NCBI GenBank assembly: GCA_947442105.1
Contig: CANEVH010000003.1
Coordinates: forward strand, 31,704 to 95,703
Length of the DNA: 64,000 nucleotides
Direction: 5' to 3'
From: Comamonadaceae bacterium
Lineage (GTDB): Bacteria > Pseudomonadota > Gammaproteobacteria > Burkholderiales > Burkholderiaceae_C
The position numbers and the translations under genes are program-made. Below are positions 24,844-34,396 of this stretch, piece by piece. Under the pieces are notes generated by a model. It was not told the origin of the DNA. It was given only the letters and a program-made list of their open reading frames with translations, and did no database searches. Within the stretch, counting starts at the first letter, position 1. Each line of letters starts with the position of its first letter.

Positions 24844-27800
24844 TTCACGATCTCGCGCCAAGAAATACGGCGTGGCACCAGGCTACCGCCTTGCGTGCCT
24901 GTACTGTCATTACGGACCCCGGGAGCATTGCTGCCGCCGGTGTAATTATCCTTGCCAGTATTGCCCTGCACCACCACGTTATTACCCGGATTATTGGATT
25001 TGCCGATATTGCCGATGCCAAAGTCAATGGAGCTTATAGCCGCGCCATCAATGGTTTCGTCCGCAAATTTGTGATCGCGGTTGATATCAAAGTAGCTGGC
25101 GCCCAGGCTACCGCCATGGTAGGCGTCCATGGCATTCAAAAATCCCACTCCAGAACTCTGGCAGCTATTGGTGTTGATAATATTGCTGCTGACCAGCAAG
25201 GTAGGCGTCGTAGCATTGCGCACCGTTGCTGCAGAAAATACCTTCTCGGATACCGAGTCTGCAGGTGCAGTCCAATCCATCACCCAGCCGTCGCGCTTCA
25301 CCTGCCATACACCATCCACTTTCTGACTCATGTAGCCTTTTGCGGCGAAGGTTCGTGCGTTCACTGTATACCCGCCAGAAGTCCAAGCGGTACTCGTGCT
25401 TATCTCGCCTATTTGCGTAAGACCACATTGCGAAGTATCTGAAGCAGGCTTTCTTGTATTGGAGATGGTTGAGGTCGAACTACATTGCGCATCGGGCGGA
25501 TCAATCACCCCATACATGCTTTGCACCCTGGTACTGAGGGCATCAGTAGTTGTAGCAGTTAAATCGCTGCCTGTTCCAAAAAAAAGAAACCATTTATTCG
25601 GTACGTCAATACTGTTGTAACTGTTGGCTACAGTAATTCGGCTAGTAATAGGCTGAGCTATCCCGTTTTTTACCGCTGTGAAAATATGAGTCCCGAAGCT
25701 TATTACCGGTGTGCCCTGCGTACCTCTGATGCTCGACAAATCAAAGCGCCAGACGCGGCCCAAATAATCACCTGCATACGCATACTGCAAAAAACCACTG
25801 TTTAGACGCAAGCCAGGAGTCGCAAGACCGTTCGAAGTCGCATCATCGGTTGTAAACTTTCCGAGTAGGCGACCATCTGAGAGGCGCACGACAAACAATG
25901 CTGCTTTTGAATTAACGCTGTTGTACCCATTACCAAAAACAACAACTGGGGTTGAGTTTCCATCATTCAGGTAGGCAATCACTGGTTCACCCAGCAAATA
26001 GCCCATGTCTGGGTCTGCTGGATTCAGCGTTGATACCGCCGCTGGGTAACCGTCTTGGCCCCAGCGCATTGCGCCGGAAAAGTCCCAAACTTTGGTGGTA
26101 TCGACGCCCACAAGATTTTGGGTGCTGGGCGGTAGCACCTGAAGGCCATAAAGGCCCTTGGCGCCACGACCCATAAAGCCCACCAGGTAGTTGATACCAC
26201 TGGTTTTTGTACCGCCGACCACCGCAATATTTCCATCTACATAGTTGCGATGCGTAAAATTGGGGTCACTCAACATAGAAATATTAGGAATAGCCGCACT
26301 GGGTATATATGCGAAGCGCTCCTCTCCTGTCTCTGAATTGAAGCCGTGCAGCATTCCGTCGTTCGCGCCCACATACACGGTTTTGGTCGCATCAAAATAA
26401 ATGGGCGCGGAATTGATCATGGAACCCAATACATTGGAATCAAAGGCAGAGTTTGCATTGGTCGCATCAGTTCCTCGGTTTCGGTATACGCCGCCAGTAT
26501 TGCGCATTTCCTTGCTGGTGTCGCCGCGCAGATAGTTAACCACGTCCTTGCTTATATTGGTGGTTCCGATGGTTAATGTTGCAGTATTGGTGCTAAATAG
26601 TGATAAAGCAGTGCCGTTTTTGTAATAGATATTTCGGCTGGTATACCCTTGCGCCGGAGTATTCAACCGGGTAGTCAGTTTTTGGGCGGCAGTTCCCCCC
26701 CATGCGTCTTGGTAGCTCGCGGTATCGGCATCTGCGCCGGGTGTAACCGTGAATTTGGTGGCGGTTAAATCGCCGGTGAAATACTTTTGGTTGAATTTAG
26801 TTTGGAATAAATTGGTGCTGTCGCCAATTAGCTGGTTGCTGCTTGACCCGACGGCACCCGTGCTGGAGTTGCGGTCTAATATCATTCGAAATGCGATGTC
26901 AAGCGCGGTTCTGAGCGCGGCGGGGCTGGTGACTTTGGTATAGCTGACCGGGTCCGTGGTGGTAGGGCCGGTTGGCGCCGCACCTTCAACATAGCCGCCC
27001 CACTTCGCGGCGTACCACAGGGGGTCATTCAGGTAAGGATCCGCCACTGCAGACGCATCCTGGCCCGGTGGAGAAAAAGTTCTCAGACTATGCCCAGTTA
27101 AATTTCCGGCCTGATCAGGCAACATTTCGCAATCGGTTGGCATATCGTCGACGTTGTCGTAGTTGCAATAACCGACGTCTTTGCCAGGAGGCACGTTGAG
27201 ATAATAATAGCCCAACCGACCTCCACCATTGCGGGCGAAGTTTTTGGGTTGAACTACCAGATAGGGTCCATCTTTCGTAGACCCGGATACAACATATCCT
27301 ATGTTTTGTGTAGAACCACTCGATGTGCTCCCCCCATATTTTGGAGTTACTTTGACAGCTACTTCTGTCGTAGTTGCTGTTATTTCGTATTCCGCAATCG
27401 CATCCATGTCAAAGTCAAGACCCCAGGAACGATCGTCAAAATTAACCAGCAACTTCAAATAATATTGCCCGTTTGCATTAGCCAAATCTCTGGAGTCTAA
27501 AATGTAAATCCCAACTATCTGATTGGTCGGTTGAAATTGGTTTTTACCGTTGTGCAGGCTGTCGATGGTGCGCGCAAACGGCACGATGGATATTTTTTTT
27601 CCGCCTGAAAATGGTACCTCGATGCGCGGAAGCGGGCTATTCATCAACAGCGCAAAGGTATCGACGGTTGCGATATCGTGGCCGCTCACCTGCTGCAGTG
27701 AATGGGTTTTGCCAAACTTCGCCACGGCGGCTGCGTAATAGCTGCCCTGTTTGTTCGTGTCGTCAGGCGGCAGGCCTCGGACAGACCCTAGTCCTGCGGC

Positions 27801-29639
27801 CGTCTTGAGCGTGGGCGCACCGTCTGTACTGGTGCCAGATTCACCAATGAAGAAGCGGGTGGTGTCTGTGATCCCTTCCGCTGTGCCGATGTCGTCCGTG
27901 ATATCACCCACGTTCAAGGCTACGGTTGTGCTGTTGCTATCTACCTTGCCCTGCACATTGACCTTCAGTCCGGTCAACGCATTGCCGCTGGTTCCGGCAC
28001 CGAACTTGGCACCGGGCAACTGGTCTGAATCGAACGAAGGATTGACGCTGGAGATCACCATCTGGCTGGGCTTGGCGCACCAGTTGGCGGGTTTATACGG
28101 GTTTACCCAGTTTGGCAGTTTCAAACCAACTTCACCATCTTCGGCGGTATTGTCGTTGTTGTAGGCGTCGGTTTTAGTCTCACCGGCGAAGTAACGCAAG
28201 CCTTCGTACATCATTTCTGCAATCGGATTGCCCCAATCGGCATACTCACCTTCTTGCATAACGTGGTATCCGCCAGTCTCCATGCCCCAATTTCCATACG
28301 AGTTATTGGCAATACTCGGCAAGCCACCGGCGTCAACATATGGCGAAAGGTCTTCTCTGCCATTACGGTAGAGATAACTCTCATAATAGTATTTGTTTAC
28401 GTCGGTCTCGGTTCCTTTGCTGTAATTGAAGTTACGGATACGTATATTGTCTATTTGTGTGACAAGTGAGTCATTTGTTGGTCGGGCAAATACTCCGGTT
28501 TGAGCTGTTACCTCGCCGGTAAAACTGGCGATATTCTTGCGCAAACGTCCACCCGACAGGTTTTGGTCGTAGCTGCCGGTCAATAGTCCAAAATAGATGC
28601 TGTCATTCTCACCATAATCGTGCAGCACCCCTGTAGGCTTGAATTCTTCGTTTGGATATTTTTTGCAATTAACATGGTAACTAGCCGTGCAGACTTTCAC
28701 ACGTACCGTGTAATCTGTCGGCGTACCCTGATCGAAGGTCCAGATCCGCGCACCCCATGCTTTAGGATTTTTTATCACGCTCAATACCGGACGCTCTGCA
28801 GACGCCCAATCCCATACGCGCATGTTGCTATTGGTGATGACGCGCAGTAGTGGCGGGTAGTTGCTACAGGTCGCCAACACGGCGCATGCTTTGCCTACCG
28901 GGGGAAAGTCGGTACCTGTGTAGGTGTATTCTTTAGTCGGATCCACGCTCGCTGTATCTGTAAGGCTACCGAAAAAATGTCTTTTGTTGCTGGTGGGCTG
29001 CGACAGCGGCGTGTACTGGCTGATGTCATAGCCGTCCACCGCTGTGCTGGTGTATTCCTTGGCCCAGGCATGGCCTTCTTGCGGGATATAGGCGCGGCGC
29101 AATATCGTTTGGCCCGTCGTTGTGCCTTGCGTCGTTGTGTCGGTCGCGGTATCAACTTCGCGGTAGCCGCCGTACAGAGCCACCCGCAGCGCGTCTATGC
29201 GGCTGGTGGTGACATAGTTCAGGAAGTTGCCACTCCACTTCGCAGTGCATTTGCCCGCGCTTGCCGGTCCGGCCGGGGTAAACAGCCCATCGTTGTCGTC
29301 TGATTTGTTATTGCCGGAGTAGCTGTAGCAGTAGGCAGAGTTGAACAGCCCCACATAGGTAAAACCGGGCTTGAAGCGAACGTCCAGCACGCCATCGCCA
29401 TCCACGTCGCTCAGGTCGTTGTAGGCCGGGTAAAAGAGGCTGTTGTCGCGCGCCATGGTGAGCATGACCAAAGGGGTGCTGCCTTTGTTGGCATAGACCG
29501 AGGGGGCGGTCTCCGGCGTCGTGCCCAACACGTCGGCGGCCTGTACGGCACTGCAAAACCATTGCTGCACTAGGCAGGCACCGATCACGCCGCAGCGCGC
29601 CATGTGGCCGAGTTTTCTTGGGTGCTTTGTTTGACTCAT
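24840..29639 (-). CDS. pilY1: PilY1-type pilus tip adhesin / assembly factor
   Basis: The protein has 1599 residues from the ATG at 29639 (AAGGA about 9 bases upstream). A signal peptide ends near residue 35 (SAVQA). An EF-hand-like loop DVDGDGVLD sits at 78-86. The C-terminal third is the PilY1 seven-bladed propeller (VYVGANDGMLHGFNSETGEE, YLLGEPVIAYLND, VVFGNGYNS), followed by DINRDHKFADE, a second calcium-loop-like site, and the terminal RRISWREIV. PilY1 counteracts pilus retraction and mediates adhesion and surface sensing. The gene is longer than the Pseudomonas protein (about 1160 aa), owing to the variable N-terminal region. Composition is lower in GC than neighbours, usual for surface adhesins. 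Confidence 0.94.
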   Translation of the reverse strand: MSQTKHPRKLGHMARCGVIGACLVQQWFCSAVQAADVLGTTPETAPSVYANKGSTPLVMLTMARDNSLFYPAYNDLSDVDGDGVLDVRFKPGFTYVGLFNSAYCYSYSGNNKSDDNDGLFTPAGPASAGKCTAKWSGNFLNYVTTSRIDALRVALYGGYREVDTATDTTTQGTTTGQTILRRAYIPQEGHAWAKEYTSTAVDGYDISQYTPLSQPTSNKRHFFGSLTDTASVDPTKEYTYTGTDFPPVGKACAVLATCSNYPPLLRVITNSNMRVWDWASAERPVLSVIKNPKAWGARIWTFDQGTPTDYTVRVKVCTASYHVNCKKYPNEEFKPTGVLHDYGENDSIYFGLLTGSYDQNLSGGRLRKNIASFTGEVTAQTGVFARPTNDSLVTQIDNIRIRNFNYSKGTETDVNKYYYESYLYRNGREDLSPYVDAGGLPSIANNSYGNWGMETGGYHVMQEGEYADWGNPIAEMMYEGLRYFAGETKTDAYNNDNTAEDGEVGLKLPNWVNPYKPANWCAKPSQMVISSVNPSFDSDQLPGAKFGAGTSGNALTGLKVNVQGKVDSNSTTVALNVGDITDDIGTAEGITDTTRFFIGESGTSTDGAPTLKTAAGLGSVRGLPPDDTNKQGSYYAAAVAKFGKTHSLQQVSGHDIATVDTFALLMNSPLPRIEVPFSGGKKISIVPFARTIDSLHNGKNQFQPTNQIVGIYILDSRDLANANGQYYLKLLVNFDDRSWGLDFDMDAIAEYEITATTTEVAVKVTPKYGGSTSSGSTQNIGYVVSGSTKDGPYLVVQPKNFARNGGGRLGYYYLNVPPGKDVGYCNYDNVDDMPTDCEMLPDQAGNLTGHSLRTFSPPGQDASAVADPYLNDPLWYAAKWGGYVEGAAPTGPTTTDPVSYTKVTSPAALRTALDIAFRMILDRNSSTGAVGSSSNQLIGDSTNLFQTKFNQKYFTGDLTATKFTVTPGADADTASYQDAWGGTAAQKLTTRLNTPAQGYTSRNIYYKNGTALSLFSTNTATLTIGTTNISKDVVNYLRGDTSKEMRNTGGVYRNRGTDATNANSAFDSNVLGSMINSAPIYFDATKTVYVGANDGMLHGFNSETGEERFAYIPSAAIPNISMLSDPNFTHRNYVDGNIAVVGGTKTSGINYLVGFMGRGAKGLYGLQVLPPSTQNLVGVDTTKVWDFSGAMRWGQDGYPAAVSTLNPADPDMGYLLGEPVIAYLNDGNSTPVVVFGNGYNSVNSKAALFVVRLSDGRLLGKFTTDDATSNGLATPGLRLNSGFLQYAYAGDYLGRVWRFDLSSIRGTQGTPVISFGTHIFTAVKNGIAQPITSRITVANSYNSIDVPNKWFLFFGTGSDLTATTTDALSTRVQSMYGVIDPPDAQCSSTSTISNTRKPASDTSQCGLTQIGEISTSTAWTSGGYTVNARTFAAKGYMSQKVDGVWQVKRDGWVMDWTAPADSVSEKVFSAATVRNATTPTLLVSSNIINTNSCQSSGVGFLNAMDAYHGGSLGASYFDINRDHKFADETIDGAAISSIDFGIGNIGKSNNPGNNVVVQGNTGKDNYTGGSNAPGVRNDSTGTQGGSLVPRRISWREIVK

Positions 29640-29664
29640 GGAGATATTCCTTGCCAGTGCGGGT

Positions 29665-30264
29665 TCATTTCGGTAGGGCCAGGTAATAGGACTGCAATTG
29701 CGCAAACGCCCGGTTGCTGCCGGTTGCGCTGCGCACAGTAATGCGGTATTGCAGGCAGTTCTTCGGGTCGTTCGGGTCGCTGAGGTTGCACACAAAGGTA
29801 TCGCCCAAGAATTCGATGAGGTATTGCACGCCGCTGTCGGCCAACGCAGACTTGGTGCTTGGCGTCCATGTGGCCCACGCAACGCTGGAATCTTCCCAGC
29901 GCGATTTGCAGCCCTGTAGCGTGGGCTGCGAGCACAAGCCTGCGGTGCAGGGCGAAGGGTCAGTCCTGTCGCTGTTACATGCGGCAGCACTGAAACTTCC
30001 GTTAGGCAAGCCACTGGTCGTGGAGGCCCTAAAGCCGGCGTTGACAGTGCTGGCCACCGATTGGGCCTGGGCAACGCCTTCAGCGTAGCGCAGCGCGTTT
30101 TCGAGTGACTGAACGGCCAAACTGCGGTCCAGGCTATTGGCCGCCATGCGCTCTTCCACCACCAGGCTGCGCACGGCGGCGATACCTGCCAAGGTGACCA
30201 GCAACACCAAGATAAGTACGACGATGAGGGTGACGCCGCGTTGGCGCTGCATATTGCCGGTCAT
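29665..30264 (-). CDS. pilX: PilX-type minor pilin
   Basis: The 199-residue protein has N-terminus RQRG|VTLIVVLILVLLVTLAGIAA. It lacks the glutamate at mature position 5, a common feature of PilX proteins, and has VVEERMAANSLDRSLAVQSLENALRYAE in the helical stalk, the usual PilX block. Several cysteines lie in the globular part. It sits between pilW (4-base overlap) and pilY1 (25-base gap). PilX forms part of the minor-pilin priming complex. Confidence 0.9.
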   Translation of the reverse strand: MTGNMQRQRGVTLIVVLILVLLVTLAGIAAVRSLVVEERMAANSLDRSLAVQSLENALRYAEGVAQAQSVASTVNAGFRASTTSGLPNGSFSAAACNSDRTDPSPCTAGLCSQPTLQGCKSRWEDSSVAWATWTPSTKSALADSGVQYLIEFLGDTFVCNLSDPNDPKNCLQYRITVRSATGSNRAFAQLQSYYLALPK

Positions 30265-31280
30265 TTCAGGCGGCGGCGGATGGCCAAGGTAAACGGAAAA
30301 TCTTGCGTGAGCGCCTGGCTTGCGCCTGAGGTAGAGAGTCCCACGCTGTCGGGCGTGGCCAGGGTGAGCACCACGCGCACTGCCAGCACATTGGCCCAGC
30401 TGGTGACGGTGCTCGCGTCCACATAGTCGGTGTCGGTGGGGGTTCCGTTGCCGTCGCCCTGCAGATAGGTGATCTGCATGTTGGTAACGTTTTCAAGTAT
30501 TTCTTGGGCGGGGGCGCTAAGCGCGGCGGTGCTTTGGGCAGACACCAGGCCCGCCCTCCACAGGGAGTACGTACTAGACGAACTCCCTCCCACACCGATG
30601 TACCAGGCCGATGCGTTGAGTTGGTTCACAAAACCACCAGTCTTGATGGCATTGGTCGGCGCTTGGTCGGCTTGCACGGTTGTTGTTGATGCATCTTGGG
30701 CTAGCGTGAAGGTACTCACACGGGTGTCATCGCAGGCGGTGAACACCTTCCCGGATGTGGCTGTTTGCGCGGGATACACGGTAAACGTGCTGGTCCCTGC
30801 GTCATAGGCCGAAATGACGCTGGGCGAGGCGGTGCTGGCGCTCCAAACCACAATGGCGTCAGTACCGGACTTTTGGTCTCCAGAGTTGGTTCCAGTCGTT
30901 TGCGCCACGAAAGTACTACCGCCGTCGTAGCCTGTAAGCCCAGCAGACCAGTCGGACCACCAGTGCGTGCTACTGGGGTAGTCTGCAAGCACCACGTTTT
31001 CCTGCACCAAGTTGCCGCCACAAACGATGCCACCCGCTTCGCGCAAGTCGCGCCCCAAGAATTCCACCGCGAAGCGGGCGTTTTCTTGCAGCCTGGCCGC
31101 GCCCTCGATCGTTTTGTAGGAACTGCGGTTGGCCAGGTAGATCGAGATCGCGCCGGCCACCGCCACCATGCCCAGGGTGATGGAGATCATCAGCTCCACC
31201 AAGGACAAGCCGCGCTGGCGCCCACGTGCCGAGGGCGCTTGAAGCACCTTGGCGGGAAACGGCCCCGTGAAGTAGCTCAT
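30261..31280 (-). CDS. pilW: PilW-type minor pilin
   Basis: The 339-residue protein has prepilin motif RQRG|LSLVELMISITLGMVAVAGAI and the typical PilW follow-up ARLQENARFAVEFLGRDLREAGGIVCGG. The start at 31280 overlaps the pilV stop (ATGA), which rules out the longer upstream reading. PilW-family minor pilins are large and carry a variable beta-rich head, as here. Confidence 0.92.
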   Translation of the reverse strand: MSYFTGPFPAKVLQAPSARGRQRGLSLVELMISITLGMVAVAGAISIYLANRSSYKTIEGAARLQENARFAVEFLGRDLREAGGIVCGGNLVQENVVLADYPSSTHWWSDWSAGLTGYDGGSTFVAQTTGTNSGDQKSGTDAIVVWSASTASPSVISAYDAGTSTFTVYPAQTATSGKVFTACDDTRVSTFTLAQDASTTTVQADQAPTNAIKTGGFVNQLNASAWYIGVGGSSSSTYSLWRAGLVSAQSTAALSAPAQEILENVTNMQITYLQGDGNGTPTDTDYVDASTVTSWANVLAVRVVLTLATPDSVGLSTSGASQALTQDFPFTLAIRRRLK

Positions 31281-31741
31281 AGCGCGCTGACCAGGTTGAG
31301 GGTTTGCGTGGCCGAGCCGCCCAGCGCGCGGCTGTCGTCCCAGTAGATATTGACGGTGCAGACAGCTGCGGTGGTGCAATTCAGGTCTGCGCAGGTGGTG
31401 CCGGCATCGCCTAGAGCGCTCTTCAATGCCGCAAACCAATTGACGCGGTCGTTGTCTGCCAGCGTAGCGGTGGCGGTGGGTGTGGCGCAAGTTTTTGTAC
31501 TGACAAGATAACCGGATGGGCTGGTGATAGCGGCGTCCTTGTTGGCCCGAATGGAGTCCAAGATGTAGTTGCCCAGCATGACGGCCTTGGTGCGCTGCAA
31601 GGTGCTTTGGGTGGCTTTGAGTGCGCGCGCTTGCAGGGTAGAAAAGCCGACCAGGCCGACAGACAGGATGAGAAACGCGATCAGCACCTCCAGCAAGGCC
31701 ACGCCGCGCTGGGCTTTCAAGGGCTTGGGCCTTGTTGACAT
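31277..31741 (-). CDS. pilV: PilV-type minor pilin
   Basis: The 154-residue protein has prepilin motif AQRG|VALLEVLIAFLILSVGLVGF, diagnostic of PilV. The helix continues with LQARALKATQSTLQRTKAVMLGNYILDSIRANK. It is the first gene of the pilVWXY1E operon; an AAGGAG sits about 8 bases upstream of the ATG. The 96 bases to the divergent fimT gene are AT-rich and must hold promoters for both directions. Confidence 0.92.
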   Translation of the reverse strand: MSTRPKPLKAQRGVALLEVLIAFLILSVGLVGFSTLQARALKATQSTLQRTKAVMLGNYILDSIRANKDAAITSPSGYLVSTKTCATPTATATLADNDRVNWFAALKSALGDAGTTCADLNCTTAAVCTVNIYWDDSRALGGSATQTLNLVSAL

Positions 31742-31837
31742 GACTTCACTCCTTGGACGACTTCGCGTTTAATATGTCAAAACATTAACAAACGCCTTTA
31801 AAGTGATTGTAGTCAAAGGTTTTAAAAAGGCAACGGC
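31742..31837. promoter_or_regulatory. Divergent pilV / fimT promoter region
   Basis: This AT-rich 96-base gap lies between divergently read minor-pilin genes. It contains TTGACT and TTGACA hexamers on the minus strand and no convincing -10 partner, so individual promoters cannot be placed. Confidence 0.4.
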
Positions 31838-32431
31838 ATGCGCAACAAACAAGTAACCGGCTTTTGCACGCCCCAGACTGGCAGGATGCGGGGCATCACT
31901 CTGGTGGAGACCCTGGTGGTGGTAAGCATTTTGGGCATCTTGGCGGCCATTGCGGTACCTAGCTTTCAGTCCACCATTGAGACCAACCGGCGCCAAACTT
32001 CCGCGAACCAGCTTTTTGAAGACCTGGCGTTTGCGCGCAGCGAGGCGATCAAGCGGGGGGTGCGGGTGGTGGTGTGTCCGCACACCACTGGAGCGCAGTG
32101 CAATGCGACAAACGATTGGTCGAGTGGATGGATGGTCTATGTTGACGCCAACAACGACGGGGAGTCGCAGGGAACGGAGACGACATTAAGAGTGCATGAA
32201 GCGCTGAGTTTGCCTGCCGGATGGGCTGCGATCGACAACAACTCTGTCAAATACATCTCATTTAGCCCACTTGGCAGCATACAGTTCCCGGGCGGTGGAT
32301 TCATGGCGCTGACGATTTGCTTTTTGCCAAGCGGGACGACTTGCACATACGCTCCCCCAGCCACCGTAAGCCGATACACCAACATCATCATCAGCGCGCC
32401 GGGCCGGGTGCGCATCGCATCCAAGGGCTGA
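31838..32431 (+). CDS. fimT: GspH/FimT-family pseudopilin
   Basis: The 197-residue protein has prepilin motif MRG|ITLVETLVVVSILGILAAIAVPSF, then NQLFEDLAFARSEAIKRGVRVVVCPH, the GspH/FimT signature block. A SGWMVYVDANNDG segment is also typical of the family. FimT proteins are minor pilins; in some bacteria they bind DNA for uptake. It is read divergently from pilV and completes the minor-pilin set of this locus. Confidence 0.92.
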   Translation: MRNKQVTGFCTPQTGRMRGITLVETLVVVSILGILAAIAVPSFQSTIETNRRQTSANQLFEDLAFARSEAIKRGVRVVVCPHTTGAQCNATNDWSSGWMVYVDANNDGESQGTETTLRVHEALSLPAGWAAIDNNSVKYISFSPLGSIQFPGGGFMALTICFLPSGTTCTYAPPATVSRYTNIIISAPGRVRIASKG

Positions 32432-32458
32432 GCGCAAAAGAGAGGCGCCGCCCCCCCC

Positions 32459-34258
32459 CTAACCCAACACCCCCACCACCTGCGCCAGCACCTGGCGCGT
32501 GCTTTGCCCGGCCAGGTCCAGCACCGTGCTGTGTTGGTAAAGGGCGCTCAGGTCCAGGCCCACGCCAATGCCGCGCAGGTCTATCTGGCCTTGGGCTTCG
32601 ATGTGCGCGGCGGTGGCTTGCAGGTCGCGGTCCAGATAGTGCGGGTCGTTGGCCAGGACGGTGGCGCCGTCCATGGGGCTGCCGTCGCTCACCACCAGCA
32701 AAATGCGTCGGCGCACGTCTTGGGCCAGCAGGCGGGCGCTGGCCCAGCGCAGGGCCTCGCCGTCCACGCACTCGCGAAACAGCTCGGGCTTGAGCAGGGC
32801 CGCCAGGCTGCGCCGGGCGCTTCGGTAAGGGCTGGCGTGGTCTTTGAACACCATGTGGCACAGCTCGTTCAAGCGTCCCGGGGCGGGCGGCTTGCCGGCA
32901 CGGCGCCAGTCGCGCAGCGCGCGCCCGCCATTCCAGGCGCCGGTGGTGTAGCCCAGCAGCTCGGTGGATACGCCTGCGCGCCCCAGGGCGCGCAGCAGCA
33001 CGTCCAGGGCGGTGGCCAGCGCCAGCGCATGCGCCTTCATGGAGCCCGAGCAGTCCACCAGCACGCTTAAAGCGCAGTCGGTGTGCGGGGCAATGTGTTC
33101 GGTGCGAAACAGCCGGCGCTCCTTGGGGCTGGCAATCAGCTGGCCCAGGCGGCTGCCGTCTATGCGCCCGGCCTCTTGGCCGCTGTCCCAACCGTCGGCT
33201 TGGAGCAAGGCCAAGCGGGCTTGCAGTTGGCGCGCCAGCAGGCCCGGGCTGACGCCAGCCTGGGCTACTTGCGCATCCAGCGTGGTGCGCAGGCTGGCCA
33301 ATTGCTCCACGCGCACTAATTGGCTGGCATCCACCACGCGGTCATAGGCAGTGGTAAAGGCGCGGTAGCGCTCGGGCTCGCCTTCAGGCGCGTCGCGCGG
33401 GGTCAGGGCGCTGGCAAAGCCGGGTTCGCTGTCGGTCTCAAAGTCCACCCAGATTTGCAGCCAGGCGTCTTCTTCGCCGCCCTCTTCACGCAGGCGCTCG
33501 GCGGGTTTGCTGTTGCCTGCGTCGTTGTCCACCAGGGCCGCGACCACTGCGCCAATTTCGAGTGCGTGCACCGCGTAGTCCGCTTGGTTGTGTCGGCTGC
33601 GGCGCAAGGCATACAGCGCGTGGCCGATGCACGGCGCCAGGCCAAAGCGCGTGGCTTCCAGCAGGTCTTGCAGCGCCTCGGGCACGGCGTCGCCGGTGAC
33701 GCGGCTGCGGCAAATGTGGGCTACGGTAAGCAACAAAATGCCTTGCGCCGACTCGTGCAGGCGCGCGCGCACAAAGGCCTGCGACCAGGCTTCAAACCGG
33801 TGGCACATATTGGCCCGCACGCCCGGCCAAGTCTGGGGCACCAGAGACTCGGCGCGGTACTGCTCCAGCAGGTCAAACACGCGCCGCGCCATGGGCAGCG
33901 CGGGGCGCAACTGCTGGCGCAGCGCGCGGTCGCTGCTGCGCAGGCGCAGCGCCACGCCGTCGGCGGCGCCGCGAAACGAGGCCAGGTCATCGGGCAAAGG
34001 CGCATCGTGGGCAACTGCAGGCTGGGCGACGGTGATGCCCGCCAAGGCGGCGTCAGCAGCAGCTTTGGGATGCAGATGCGGCGCAAAACTGGGCAGCAGC
34101 GCCTGGCCCTGCCAGAGCTTGCGGCCCCGGTAGTGCAAACCCGGCTGGCCACTGAGCGCCCGCAAGGTGGCGGCGCACAGCGCGTCCAACTGCTGCTGGT
34201 AGCGCACCAAGGCCTGCAGGCTGGGTGCGCCGTGGGCGGATGACGCCGGTTCAGCCAT
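32459..34258 (-). CDS. CobT-like von Willebrand A domain protein
   Basis: The C-terminal 230 residues hold a vWA domain with MIDAS motif DCSGSMK, followed by YTTGAWNGGRA, GRLNELCHMVFKDH, DGEALRWASARLL and VVSDGSPMD, matching CobT of the aerobic cobaltochelatase. The N-terminal 370 residues are helical and acidic, also CobT-like. The start is uncertain: ATG at 34258 (599 aa) is taken, while a TTG at 34369 would add 37 residues. No cobN or other cobalamin gene is in the window. With the AAA+ partner upstream it forms a MoxR/vWA-type chaperone pair under an IclR regulator, back to back with xsc. Metal insertion or remodelling of a partner enzyme is the plausible role. Confidence 0.82.
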   Translation of the reverse strand: MAEPASSAHGAPSLQALVRYQQQLDALCAATLRALSGQPGLHYRGRKLWQGQALLPSFAPHLHPKAAADAALAGITVAQPAVAHDAPLPDDLASFRGAADGVALRLRSSDRALRQQLRPALPMARRVFDLLEQYRAESLVPQTWPGVRANMCHRFEAWSQAFVRARLHESAQGILLLTVAHICRSRVTGDAVPEALQDLLEATRFGLAPCIGHALYALRRSRHNQADYAVHALEIGAVVAALVDNDAGNSKPAERLREEGGEEDAWLQIWVDFETDSEPGFASALTPRDAPEGEPERYRAFTTAYDRVVDASQLVRVEQLASLRTTLDAQVAQAGVSPGLLARQLQARLALLQADGWDSGQEAGRIDGSRLGQLIASPKERRLFRTEHIAPHTDCALSVLVDCSGSMKAHALALATALDVLLRALGRAGVSTELLGYTTGAWNGGRALRDWRRAGKPPAPGRLNELCHMVFKDHASPYRSARRSLAALLKPELFRECVDGEALRWASARLLAQDVRRRILLVVSDGSPMDGATVLANDPHYLDRDLQATAAHIEAQGQIDLRGIGVGLDLSALYQHSTVLDLAGQSTRQVLAQVVGVLG

Positions 34259-34396
34259 GGCCAGCGATGCAAAACGCGGGCACGCCACGGATGCCTGCGC
34301 CTGTTTCCGAGCCGGAGCCGGGTCTGGCGCTTGCGCCAGCCGGTCTAAGCAACCCGCCCGCCACGCCAAAACTTGCCCTCGGGCGCATGAGTCGGC

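Noticed and set aside
29640-30074. Upstream extension of pilY1 to 30074
   Set aside because: It runs through pilX in another frame, and the ATG at 29639 has both a ribosome-binding site and a signal peptide.
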